Positions 7,445 to 15,501 of a DNA stretch of 64,000 nt are shown piece after piece. The notes below the pieces were generated by a model that made no database searches, was not told where the DNA came from, and worked only from the letters and a program-made list of their open reading frames with translations. A program made the position numbers and the translations under genes. How positions within the stretch are numbered: the first letter of the stretch is position 1; the number at the start of each line of letters is the position of its first letter. The DNA comes from Streptomyces sp. S3(2020) (GTDB taxonomy: Bacteria > Actinomycetota > Actinomycetes > Streptomycetales > Streptomycetaceae), in assembly GCF_013044505.1 (NCBI RefSeq), contig NZ_JABERD010000006.1, positions 1 through 64,000 on the forward strand, written 5' to 3'.

Positions 7445-9067
7445 ATGTCTACTTCCGTCACTTGCACCTCCCTCTTCTTCACCTGGCCCGACGGTACCCC
7501 CGTCTTCGAGGACCTGGACATCGCCATCGGCCCGGGCCGCACCGGGCTGGTCGGCGTCAACGGGTCCGGCAAGTCCACCCTGTTGAAGCTGATCGCCGGT
7601 GAACTCACCCCGGCCGACGGCGCCGTGCGCGTCGCGGGCGAGGTGGGTTACCTCCCGCAGAGCGTCACGCTCGACACCGGCATGAAGGTCGACGAGGCGC
7701 TCGGCATCGCCGACCGGCGCGCCGCGCTGCACGCCATCGAGGCGGGCGACGTGGCCGAGCGGCACTTCGAGACCGTCGGCGACGACTGGGACGTGGAGGA
7801 GCGCGCCCTGGCCACGCTCGGTGAACTCGGCCTCGGCGAGATCGGGTTGGACCGTACGATCGGCGAGGTGTCCGGCGGCGAGTCGGTGCTCCTGCGGCTG
7901 GCCGCGCTGCTGCTGCGCCGCCCGGACGTACTGCTCCTGGACGAGCCGACGAACAACCTGGATCTGTACGCCCGTCGGCGGCTGTACGCGGCCGTCGCGT
8001 CCTGGACCGGTGTCATGGTGGTGGTCAGCCACGACCGTGAACTCCTGGACCTGGTCGACCAGATCGCCGATCTGCGGGCCGGCGAGGTCACCTGGTACGG
8101 CGGCACCTTCTCCGCCTACGAGGAGGCCCTCGCCGTCGAGCAGGAGGCGGCGGAGCGGATGATGCGGGTCGCCGAGGCGGATCTGAAGAAGCAGAAGCGC
8201 GAACTGTCGGACGCCCAGATGAAGTTGGCCCGCCGCAAGCGGTACGGGCAGAAGATGTGGGACCAGAAGCGCGAGCCGAAGATCGTCATGGGGGCGCGCA
8301 AGCGCGCGGCGCAGGAGTCCGCGGGCAAGCACCGCATCATGCACGAGGAGAGGCTCGCCGAGGCCAGGGAGCGGCTGGACGAGGCGGTGGAGGCCGTGCG
8401 GGACGACGACGAGATCCGCGTCGAGCTGCCGTTCACGGCCGTCCCGCCGGGCCGCGAGGTCCTGACCCTCATGGATCTGGAGCTGGCGTACGGGGCGCAG
8501 GTGAAGGGCGGCTTCGATCTGCGCGGGCCCGAGCGGATCGCGCTGATCGGGCGCAACGGCGCGGGCAAGACGACGCTGCTGCGGACGATCGCCGGGGAGC
8601 TGGAGCCGGTGGCGGGCGAGGCGACGGCCCATGTGCCGCTGCGTTTCCTGCCGCAGCGCCTCGACGTGCTCGACGACGAGCTCAGCGTCGCCGAGAACGT
8701 GGCCCGGTTCGCGCCGGGCGCCACCAACAACCGGGTGCGGGCCCGTCTCGCCCGTTTCCTGTTCCGGGGCGCCCGCGCCGACCAGCGGGCGGCGACCCTG
8801 TCCGGCGGCGAACGCTTCCGGGCGGCGCTGGCCGCGCTGATGCTGGCCGAGCCGGCGCCGCAGCTGCTGATGCTGGACGAGCCGACGAACAACCTCGACA
8901 TGGCGAGCGTCAGGCAGCTGACGACCGCGCTGGAGTCGTACGAGGGGGCGCTGATCGTGGCCAGCCACGATCTGCCGTTCCTGGAGTCGATCGGCATCAC
9001 CCGCTGGCTGCTGCTGGACGGCGAGCTGCGGGAAACCACACCGGAGGCCGTCGCGGATCCCGCCTAG
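7445..9067 (+). CDS. ABC-F family ATPase (ribosome-associated, possible antibiotic resistance)
   Basis: A 540-residue protein with two ABC ATPase domains and no membrane segments, the ABC-F plan. Domain 1 has Walker A GVNGSGKST, signature SGGES and Walker B LLDEPTNNLD; domain 2 has GRNGAGKTT, LSGGER and MLDEPTNNLD. Both carry the catalytic Glu. A basic, helical linker near residues 235-315 is rich in Lys and Arg (KKQKRELSDAQMKLARRKRYG), as expected of the P-site tRNA interaction motif region that reaches into the ribosome. ABC-F proteins act in translation or protect ribosomes from drugs. The long leader with its own promoter supports an inducible role, but the drug is unknown. Confidence 0.88.
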   Translation: MSTSVTCTSLFFTWPDGTPVFEDLDIAIGPGRTGLVGVNGSGKSTLLKLIAGELTPADGAVRVAGEVGYLPQSVTLDTGMKVDEALGIADRRAALHAIEAGDVAERHFETVGDDWDVEERALATLGELGLGEIGLDRTIGEVSGGESVLLRLAALLLRRPDVLLLDEPTNNLDLYARRRLYAAVASWTGVMVVVSHDRELLDLVDQIADLRAGEVTWYGGTFSAYEEALAVEQEAAERMMRVAEADLKKQKRELSDAQMKLARRKRYGQKMWDQKREPKIVMGARKRAAQESAGKHRIMHEERLAEARERLDEAVEAVRDDDEIRVELPFTAVPPGREVLTLMDLELAYGAQVKGGFDLRGPERIALIGRNGAGKTTLLRTIAGELEPVAGEATAHVPLRFLPQRLDVLDDELSVAENVARFAPGATNNRVRARLARFLFRGARADQRAATLSGGERFRAALAALMLAEPAPQLLMLDEPTNNLDMASVRQLTTALESYEGALIVASHDLPFLESIGITRWLLLDGELRETTPEAVADPA

Positions 9068-9070
9068 CCG

Positions 9071-9101
9071 CCCGGGCCGCGAGCACCGCTCGCGGCCCGG
9101 G
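9071..9101 (+). terminator. Strong hairpin downstream of the ABC-F gene
   Basis: CCCGGGCCGCGAGC at 9071-9084 pairs perfectly with 9088-9101 around a three-base loop: a 14-bp GC stem starting four bases after the stop codon. There is no obvious T tract, as is usual for Streptomyces terminators. Confidence 0.7.
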
Positions 9102-9237
9102 TCCGGTTACCGCCGCGTATCTCAGGAGGGCCACAGCCTGGTACGGGGGGTTTTGGTTGCGCGGGCCCGCCCTGCATGATGGCTGACCGGTGCCGCTTTT
9201 CCGGGGTGCCGTCCCTGCCGCCGTTACGGAGTTACTC

Positions 9238-10014
9238 GTGTCCAGCAAGAAGGCCCTCGTCCGCCGCCCCAGCCCGCGCCTCGCCGAAGGCCTGGTGACG
9301 CACATCGAGCGCGAGAAGATCGACCTCGATCTCGCGGTCGAGCAGTGGGAGGCCTACGTCGAGACCCTGCGCGCGCACGGCTGGGACACGGTCGAGGTGG
9401 ATCCGGCCGACGACTGCCCGGACTCCGTGTTCGTCGAGGACACGGTCGTCATGTACAAGAACGTCGCGCTGATCACCCGGCCCGGCGCCGAGTCCCGGCG
9501 CCCGGAGACCGCCGGGGTCGAGGAGGCGGTGGCCTCGCTCGGCTGCTCGGTGAACTGGGTGTGGGAGCCCGGCACGCTCGACGGCGGCGACGTCCTGAAG
9601 GTCGGCGACACGATCTACGTGGGGCGCGGCGGCCGTACCAACGCGGCCGGTGTACAGCAGCTGCGGGCCGCGTTCGAGCCGCTCGGGGCGCGGGTCGTCG
9701 CGGTGCCGGTGAGCAAGGTGCTGCATCTGAAGTCGGCGGTCACGGCGCTGCCCGACGGGACGGTCATCGGACACATCCCCAAGGTGGACCGGCCCTCGCT
9801 CTTCCCGCGCTTCCTGTCGGTCCCCGAGGAGGCCGGCGGCCACGTCGTGCTGCTCGGCGGCCACAAGCTGCTCATCTCGGCGAGCGCGCCCAAGACGACG
9901 GAGCTGCTCGCCGACCTCGGCCACGAGCCGGTCGTCGTCGAGATCGGCGAGTTCGAGAAACTCGAGGGATGTGTGACATGCCTCTCGGTCCGGATGCGGG
10001 AGCTGTACGCCTGA
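9238..10014 (+). CDS. Dimethylargininase (DDAH)-like amidinotransferase-fold hydrolase
   Basis: A 258-residue pentein-fold enzyme, best matched to N-omega,N-omega-dimethylarginine dimethylaminohydrolase, which turns asymmetric methylarginine into citrulline. The substrate Asp/Glu region DDCPDSVFVEDT, the GTLDGGDVLKVG motif, His163 in VLHLKSAV and the nucleophile Cys248 in EGCVTCLSV are all in place. Cys245 is an additional nearby Cys. The GTG at 9238 has ACGGAG seven bases upstream; a longer form from 9190 lacks a site. It could also act on other guanidino compounds. It stands alone between two hairpins. Confidence 0.85.
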   Translation: MSSKKALVRRPSPRLAEGLVTHIEREKIDLDLAVEQWEAYVETLRAHGWDTVEVDPADDCPDSVFVEDTVVMYKNVALITRPGAESRRPETAGVEEAVASLGCSVNWVWEPGTLDGGDVLKVGDTIYVGRGGRTNAAGVQQLRAAFEPLGARVVAVPVSKVLHLKSAVTALPDGTVIGHIPKVDRPSLFPRFLSVPEEAGGHVVLLGGHKLLISASAPKTTELLADLGHEPVVVEIGEFEKLEGCVTCLSVRMRELYA

Positions 10015-10040
10015 CCGAGTGAGCGGACCACCCGTTCAGC

Positions 10041-10061
10041 CCCGGGACCTGCGGTCCTGGG
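10041..10061 (+). terminator. Hairpin downstream of the DDAH-like gene
   Basis: CCCGGGACC (10041-10049) and GGTCCTGGG (10053-10061) form a nine-position stem with one G-T pair and a three-base loop, 26 bases after the stop codon. Confidence 0.5.
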
Positions 10062-10116
10062 ACCTTTCGGGAATGCCCGGGAACACGGGCTGATCAGGGA
10101 TCTTTACAGCGCACTT

Positions 10117-10161
10117 AACCTACGGTCTCGTAACCTACGGCTTCGTAGCCTACGCTCTCGT
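10117..10161 (+). repeat. Three tandem 15-bp repeats, each holding a TACG-N4-CGTA palindrome
   Basis: Three copies in a row, 10117-10131, 10132-10146 and 10147-10161, follow the pattern AACCTACGGTCTCGT, AACCTACGGCTTCGT, AGCCTACGCTCTCGT. Every copy, completed by the first base of the next, contains TACG-N4-CGTA. The array sits 70 bp upstream of the acyl-ACP desaturase start, where an operator would be expected. The 15-bp period is not a whole number of helical turns. Confidence 0.7.
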
Positions 10162-10230
10162 AAGTTCCGTTGGATCCGGCAACCGCTCGCCGGTTTGTTC
10201 AGCTTTGTCACACGTCCCCCTGGAGTTCCC

Positions 10231-11205
10231 GTGACGATCGCCACCCCTCACCTCGGCAGCCCTTCCGTCTGGACCGACGCCAAGCTGCTGTACGCGCTGG
10301 AGGAAGTGGTCGAGAAGGAGCTCAACCGGCACCTCAAGGTCACCAAGGACTGGATGCCGCACGAGTACGTGCCGTGGAGCGACGGGCGCAACTTCCCCGG
10401 CTTCTTCGAGGACGGCGAGGCCTGGGACAAGGAGCAGTCGAAGGTCACCGAGATCGGCCGTATCGCGCTCGTGGTGAACCTCCTGACCGAGGACAACCTC
10501 CCCAGCTACCACCACGAGATCGCCTCGCTCTTCGGCCGTGACGGCGCCTGGGGCACCTGGGTGCACCGCTGGACCGCCGAGGAGGGCCGCCACGGCATCG
10601 TGATGCGCGACTACCTCCTCGCCTCCCGCGCGGTGGACCCGGACAAGCTGGAAGCCTTCCGCATGCAGCACATGAGCGAGGGCTTCGAGTCGGACAACCG
10701 GCACTCGATGCTGCACTCGGTCGCCTACGTCGCCTTCCAGGAACTGGCGACCCGCGTCTCGCACCGCAACACCGGCCACCAGTCGGGCGACCCGGTCTGC
10801 GACCGCATGCTGGCGCGCATCGCGACCGACGAGAACCTCCACATGGTCTTCTACCGCAACCTTCTGAAGGCCGCGTTCGAGCTGGCCCCCGACCTGACCA
10901 TGCAGGCCGTGCGCGACGTCCTCGTCAACTTCCGCATGCCCGGCCACGGCATGCCCGGCTTCGAGCGGTTCGCGGCCCAGATGGCGATCGGCGAGGTGTA
11001 CAACCTGCGCATCCACCACGACGACGTCATCCAGCCGGTGCTGCGGTTCCTGAAGGTCATGGACATCGACGGTCTCGGCCCCGAGGGGCAGCAGGCACAG
11101 GACGAGATCGGCCTGTACATGGGCGGTCTCGACTCGGAGGCCGCCAAGTTCGACGAGAAGCTGGCCACGCGCAAGGCGCGGATGGCGGCGCGCGCCGCCG
11201 GCTGA
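10231..11205 (+). CDS. Acyl-ACP desaturase
   Basis: A 324-residue soluble di-iron desaturase of the stearoyl-ACP desaturase family, which puts a cis double bond into acyl-ACP to make unsaturated fatty acids. The diiron motifs are EEGRH near residue 120 and DENLH near residue 200, preceded by the helix Glu in YALEEVVEKELNRHL. The GTG at 10231 has GGAG at 10222-10225; the upstream ATG at 10195 lacks a site and would overlap the repeat region. An electron donor is not encoded nearby. The three-palindrome array upstream suggests repression by a regulator, which may answer to lipid or oxygen status. Confidence 0.9.
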   Translation: MTIATPHLGSPSVWTDAKLLYALEEVVEKELNRHLKVTKDWMPHEYVPWSDGRNFPGFFEDGEAWDKEQSKVTEIGRIALVVNLLTEDNLPSYHHEIASLFGRDGAWGTWVHRWTAEEGRHGIVMRDYLLASRAVDPDKLEAFRMQHMSEGFESDNRHSMLHSVAYVAFQELATRVSHRNTGHQSGDPVCDRMLARIATDENLHMVFYRNLLKAAFELAPDLTMQAVRDVLVNFRMPGHGMPGFERFAAQMAIGEVYNLRIHHDDVIQPVLRFLKVMDIDGLGPEGQQAQDEIGLYMGGLDSEAAKFDEKLATRKARMAARAAG

Positions 11206-11270
11206 CCGCGCCTCCGGCCGACCGCCGAATTCCGGTGCGGTTCGCCCCTGGCCTGCGGCATCATGCGGCC

Positions 11271-12110
11271 ATGCGGCAGAACAGCAGGGTGGAACAGGCG
11301 GTCGGCTTCCTGCTCGGCCTGGTCGACGGCGAGACCGCCGAGCGGGTACGGGCACGCACCGGGCTGCCCTCGCCCGAGCGACCCGAGGCCACGACGGAGC
11401 GTCTGCGGCGGGCCTGGACGTGGGCGATCCACCTGCCGGCCTCGGTGGCGCTGTGGATCCTGGAGAACGACGACCCCGCGCTCAACGCCGTGGTGTGGCG
11501 CCACATCCCGACCGACTCCGGGCTGCGCAGGGCCGTCTCGCGCGGTGTGCCGTTCCGGCCCGGCCGCACCGGGACCATCCCGGTCGAACGCGGCCTTCCG
11601 GGCTCGGAGCCCGAGATCCCCGAGAGCTACGTCCGCCATGGCCTCGTCGGCGGTCTGCGCGCGGTCGACTCGATGGCCGAGGGACGCGCCGCCGCGTCCA
11701 TGGTGCTCACGCGGGACGACTGGTGGACCGTCGGCGAGGCGGACCGCGAGCGTCCGCTGCCGGGTTACGCGCGCTGGGCGCTGTCCGTGCGCCCGGACTG
11801 CCCGCCCCTGGTGCGCGAATCCTTCGGCTCGCACGCCAAGTTCACGCACCGGCTGCGCCAGGCGGGCGTGTACGGCGGTCCCGCCGAGTACGCGACGTCC
11901 CGGGGGCCCGCCATCGGTGTCCTGGAAGTGCTCGCGCTGGGGCACGCGCTGTTCCCGGCCCGCGTCCAGGAGGCCGAGGACGCGCTCCGCCCGCTCGTCC
12001 GGGAGCACTTGGGCGACCGTGAGGAGGCCTGGGCGGTGCTGGCCCAGCTGATGGAGACCTTCCACGGGAACGCACCGGAGCTGGTCGTGACCGCGGGTGC
12101 CATCGCCTAG
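11271..12110 (+). CDS. Hypothetical protein, actinobacterial
   Basis: A 279-residue protein I do not recognise. It has no signal peptide or membrane span. It contains aromatic-rich segments (AWTWAIHLPASVALWILEN, TRDDWWTVGEADRER) and FGSHAKFTHRLRQAGVYGG. The ATG at 11271 (MRQNSRVEQAVGFLLGL) is preferred to one twelve codons upstream. The stop codon is four bases from the 3' end of the Trp-anticodon tRNA-like gene on the other strand, so transcripts converge there. Whether it belongs with the tRNA-flanked cassette is unclear. Confidence 0.6.
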   Translation: MRQNSRVEQAVGFLLGLVDGETAERVRARTGLPSPERPEATTERLRRAWTWAIHLPASVALWILENDDPALNAVVWRHIPTDSGLRRAVSRGVPFRPGRTGTIPVERGLPGSEPEIPESYVRHGLVGGLRAVDSMAEGRAAASMVLTRDDWWTVGEADRERPLPGYARWALSVRPDCPPLVRESFGSHAKFTHRLRQAGVYGGPAEYATSRGPAIGVLEVLALGHALFPARVQEAEDALRPLVREHLGDREEAWAVLAQLMETFHGNAPELVVTAGAIA

Positions 12111-12114
12111 GGGG

Positions 12115-12188
12115 GCGGGGCGGCTGGATTCGAACCAGCGTGTTCTGGTTTTGGAGACCGGTGCGCCTGCCTCTGCGCTACGACCCCG
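12115..12188 (-). tRNA. tRNA-like gene, anticodon CCA (Trp), with bulged acceptor stem
   Basis: Read on the minus strand from 12188. The acceptor strand CGGGG-T-CG pairs with CGCCCCG only if the T is bulged; the pairing can continue two base pairs outward (12189-12190). Then TA, a 3-bp D stem around CAGAGGCAGG, anticodon arm CCGGT-CTCCAAA-ACCAG (one C-A mismatch, anticodon CCA), a 5-nt variable loop, and T arm GCTGG-TTCGAAT-CCAGC. No 3' CCA is encoded. The bulge and mismatch set it apart from a normal Streptomyces tRNA-Trp as I remember it, so it may be a tRNA-like RNA or degenerate copy rather than the housekeeping tRNA. Confidence 0.65.
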
Positions 12189-12279
12189 CCCTTGACGCCA
12201 GATCGTAATGCCTTGGCCCGATGTCAGTGGGCCCTGGTACCAATGAGGCACGGGGGCACGTCAGTACGGGGGGCACGGC

Positions 12280-13686
12280 ATGGCGTACGGAGAGCGGGGG
12301 CGGCGTCCCCCGGTGGTCGACCTCGCCGACCGCAGGGCACTGGAGGCGTACCGCCCGGCGGATCCGGCGGTGGTGGCGCAGGCACGGCGGCTCAAGGAGG
12401 CCGCGCTGCTGGACTTCGGGCTGACGCAGTCGGCGGTGGCGTCCTGGCTCTACGCGAAGTGCCACCACCAGATCCCGACGACCGCGATCGACACGGCGGC
12501 CGTGGTGGCGTCCGGCGACGGCACGTGCCTGCTGCTGTTCAACCCGGACTTCTTCGTCGGACTCGGCCTGGACGGCGTGAAGTTCGTCCTGTTCCACGAG
12601 GCCCGCCACCTCGTGCACCGCCATCTGTTCGCCGACCCCGAGCTGCATGACGACCCGGTCTTCGAGCTGGCCGCCGAGGTGTCCATCAACCATGTGGCAC
12701 TGGTCCGGCTCGACAGGTCCGAACTGCCGCTGCTGGACGGCCGGCCGACGGGTATCGACCCGCGCGCGGTGTACGAGCGCTACCGTGCGGACCTCACGGC
12801 CCACGGCCTGGAGCCGGTGTCGTACGAGACGTTCACCGAGACGGACCTGCGGGTGTACGGCGAGCTGAAGCGGATGCACCGCCCGCCGGTCCCGGAGCAC
12901 CGGCTGTGTGCGCGTCTGGCGGGCGGCGCCCCGGTCCCGGCGGACCAGGAGACCGTCGACGCGGTGACCTCCTCCGCGCTGCTCAACTCCCTGCTGGCGG
13001 CCCGGCGCGGGCACGCGGGCGCGGAGCGGGAGCTGCTCGACCTCATGGACCGCACCACGGACGGCAGCGCCCGGGCGGCCCGGATCTGGGGGAACCTGGG
13101 CGCGGGCATGCTGCGTGGCGAGACCACGCGCACGCGTACGGTCCACTGGTGGCAGCGCTGGCTGGTCGACGTCCTCGGCTCCCGACTGCGCGACGGCGAA
13201 CGGCTGGTGTACCCGAAGAAGCGCGGCGCCCTGCTCGCGGCCCTCGGCCAGGACCCGATGCTGGCGCGCCGCGGCCCGGTCCGCGACAAGGTCCTGGTCA
13301 TCGCGTACGACACCTCGGGCTCGATGCCGCACCACGTGATCACCTGGCTCACCGCACTCGTGGGCCGGATCGACGGGGTCCAGGCGCACTGGCTGTCCTT
13401 CGACGCCGTGGTGATGCCCTTCGTGCCGGGCGAGCGGGTGTACGGCGGCGGGGGTACGAGCTTCCAGGCCGTCGCGGACTACGTGGAGGGCCGTACGGAG
13501 GTGAACGGGCGCCGTTTCGACGAGACCCCGGACGCGGTCGTGATGCTCACCGACGGGTACGCGCCGCCGGTCACGCCCGCCGAGCCGGACAAATGGATCT
13601 GGCTGATCACTGAGGGCGGCGACGAGTGGCCCGAGACGCACACACCCGCGATGGACTGCCATCGCGTCACCACGGGATCGCGGTAG
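12280..13686 (+). CDS. Zincin-like metallopeptidase fused to a vWA-like domain (DUF2201 type)
   Basis: A 468-residue two-domain protein. The N-terminal half has a zinc metallopeptidase motif HEARH at residues 106-110, followed by FELAAEVSINHVAL, as in the DUF2201 N-terminal domain. The C-terminal third is a von Willebrand A-like fold with a MIDAS: DTSGS from Asp344, a Thr in GGGGTSF near 392, and Asp in MLTDG near 424. It therefore looks able to bind two metals, one catalytic and one for ligand binding. The stop codon abuts the start of the tandem AAA ATPase, so the two are almost certainly co-expressed. In known MoxR-vWA pairs the ATPase remodels a partner held by the vWA protein. Confidence 0.8.
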   Translation: MAYGERGRRPPVVDLADRRALEAYRPADPAVVAQARRLKEAALLDFGLTQSAVASWLYAKCHHQIPTTAIDTAAVVASGDGTCLLLFNPDFFVGLGLDGVKFVLFHEARHLVHRHLFADPELHDDPVFELAAEVSINHVALVRLDRSELPLLDGRPTGIDPRAVYERYRADLTAHGLEPVSYETFTETDLRVYGELKRMHRPPVPEHRLCARLAGGAPVPADQETVDAVTSSALLNSLLAARRGHAGAERELLDLMDRTTDGSARAARIWGNLGAGMLRGETTRTRTVHWWQRWLVDVLGSRLRDGERLVYPKKRGALLAALGQDPMLARRGPVRDKVLVIAYDTSGSMPHHVITWLTALVGRIDGVQAHWLSFDAVVMPFVPGERVYGGGGTSFQAVADYVEGRTEVNGRRFDETPDAVVMLTDGYAPPVTPAEPDKWIWLITEGGDEWPETHTPAMDCHRVTTGSR

Positions 13687-15498
13687 ATGACCACAGAGAC
13701 AAGGCAAGAGACCAGGCAGTCGACGTCCGTTTCACGTCTTGAGTCGTTCATCGACGCGATGATCGACATGGGCCAGACGGGCCAGGTCTTCGGCGAGCAC
13801 GGCATCGGCAAGACGGCGACGTTCTTCTCGCACCTCGCCCGCGCCCACCCGGACACCGCGCTGGTGTACGTACCGGCGGCCAACCTGACACCGGACGACC
13901 TGCTCGTCAACGCCCCGGTGCGCGATCCCCACACCGGTGAACTGGTGCTGCGCCAGCTGGTGATGAGCCAGCTGAAGCCCGGCACCCCGTTCGTGCTGCT
14001 GATCGACGACTCGTTGCAGGCGGGCGACACCATCCAGTCGCAGCTGATGCAGATCGCCTGCAACTGGACGCTGGGCGAGCACGATCTGCGGGCCCTGGGC
14101 TGCGTCGGGGTGTTCCTCACCGACAACGAGTCGCTCGCGGAGACCTCGTCGAGGCGCGGTGACCTCGCGCTCCTGGACCGCATGGTCACGCTGCGGATCA
14201 CGGCCGACGACACGTCCTGGCGTCGGCATCTGGCGGCCAAGTACCGCCCGTGGGATCTGCGTCCGGTGTTCTCGCTGTGGGCGTCGCTCTCCCCCGCCCT
14301 GCGCGAGCGGCTCTCCCCACGCACCCTCGACCACGTCCTGGCCAACGCGAAGGAGGGCTTCCCGCTGCGCTGGGGCCTGCCCCTGGTCGACGGCGAGCGG
14401 CTGCGGCTGGCCGAGCCGGGACCGGACGGCAAGCCCGGGCAGAACCGCACGCACGAGATCCTGGACCGGATCGCCGAGTCGGTGGGCGTGGCCAACCCGT
14501 CGACGATCCCCGACCCGGTACGGCAGGTCGTGCGCGCCGCGCTGCGCAACCGCTGGACGGTGCTGCTCCAGGGCCCGCCCGGGTGCGGCAAGACGGAGCT
14601 GGTGCGGGAGACGGTGCGCGAGGGGCTCGGCCGGGACGCGCTGTACTTCTCGCTGCCGGTGACCAACGTCGAGGACCTGTGCGCGCCGGTCCCGTCGGCG
14701 GACGGCACCCTGGACAACCTGCTCGCCGCGCACTTCACGGGTCCTGAGCCCAAGGCGATCGTGTGGGACGAGTACAACCGGCCCAAGGACAAGGCCGCGT
14801 TCGCCAAGCTCATGGAGATCACCCAGGAGTGGTCGCTGGCCGGGCGGCGGATCGAGAACCTGCGCGCCCAGATAGCCGTCCAGAACCCGCCGTACCACCT
14901 CGGCCGCAAGCTGCTGGTGTCCCGGAACAACATCGCCCAGGCGACGCGCTTCACGGCCTCACTGACCGTCGAACCGGAGGACATCCCGGCCAACGAGTGG
15001 CTGCTCGCCCACTACGGCTCCGACGCGGAGACGGTCCTTGAGTGGTGGAAGCACGACATCGACGACGACGGGCGGGCCTGGATCACCAAGCGCACGCTGG
15101 AGCGGCTCATCAAGCTGCACCGGCGCGGGCTGCCGCTGGAGATGGGCACGGTGTATCTGGGCGACGGCGAGTACGCGCCGGTTCCGCTCACGGCCCTCAT
15201 GGATCGGCTGAGGGGCCGCCAGGTCACGGGTCTGCGTGAGCTCGCCCGGGACGCCGACGCGTGGGAGGCCCGGCTACGTCGTGCCGCCGCGCACACCGAC
15301 GAGGGCGGTGACGACAGTGACGTCGTCCACCAGATCCTCGCCAACGCGGAGCTGTCGCAGCTGAAGAAGCACCGCGCGGTGGTGGCACGTCTGGTCGCCC
15401 TGCTGCCGGCGAAGCTTCGGGCCACGTATCTCGTGGGGGCGTCGGAGCGCCAGCAGCGGTTCTGGACGGAGGTGTTCGTGGGGATGCGGAGACAGTGA
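13687..15498 (+). CDS. Tandem AAA+ ATPase (MoxR/dynein-like), partner of the vWA protein
   Basis: A 603-residue ATPase with two AAA+ modules. The first has Walker A GEHGIGKT (36-43) and Walker B FVLLIDDS (Asp107-Asp108); the second has GPPGCGKT (Lys302) and Walker B AIVWDEYNR (Asp361-Glu362). The Walker A and B motifs of both modules are intact, unlike classical MoxR proteins, which have one module. The C-terminal 170 residues are helical and charged. The start directly follows the stop of the zincin-vWA gene (no spacer), and the stop is three bases from the end of the convergent LRR gene. Likely role: energy-driven remodelling together with the vWA protein. The target is unknown. Confidence 0.82.
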   Translation: MTTETRQETRQSTSVSRLESFIDAMIDMGQTGQVFGEHGIGKTATFFSHLARAHPDTALVYVPAANLTPDDLLVNAPVRDPHTGELVLRQLVMSQLKPGTPFVLLIDDSLQAGDTIQSQLMQIACNWTLGEHDLRALGCVGVFLTDNESLAETSSRRGDLALLDRMVTLRITADDTSWRRHLAAKYRPWDLRPVFSLWASLSPALRERLSPRTLDHVLANAKEGFPLRWGLPLVDGERLRLAEPGPDGKPGQNRTHEILDRIAESVGVANPSTIPDPVRQVVRAALRNRWTVLLQGPPGCGKTELVRETVREGLGRDALYFSLPVTNVEDLCAPVPSADGTLDNLLAAHFTGPEPKAIVWDEYNRPKDKAAFAKLMEITQEWSLAGRRIENLRAQIAVQNPPYHLGRKLLVSRNNIAQATRFTASLTVEPEDIPANEWLLAHYGSDAETVLEWWKHDIDDDGRAWITKRTLERLIKLHRRGLPLEMGTVYLGDGEYAPVPLTALMDRLRGRQVTGLRELARDADAWEARLRRAAAHTDEGGDDSDVVHQILANAELSQLKKHRAVVARLVALLPAKLRATYLVGASERQQRFWTEVFVGMRRQ

Positions 15499-15501
15499 CT
15501 C

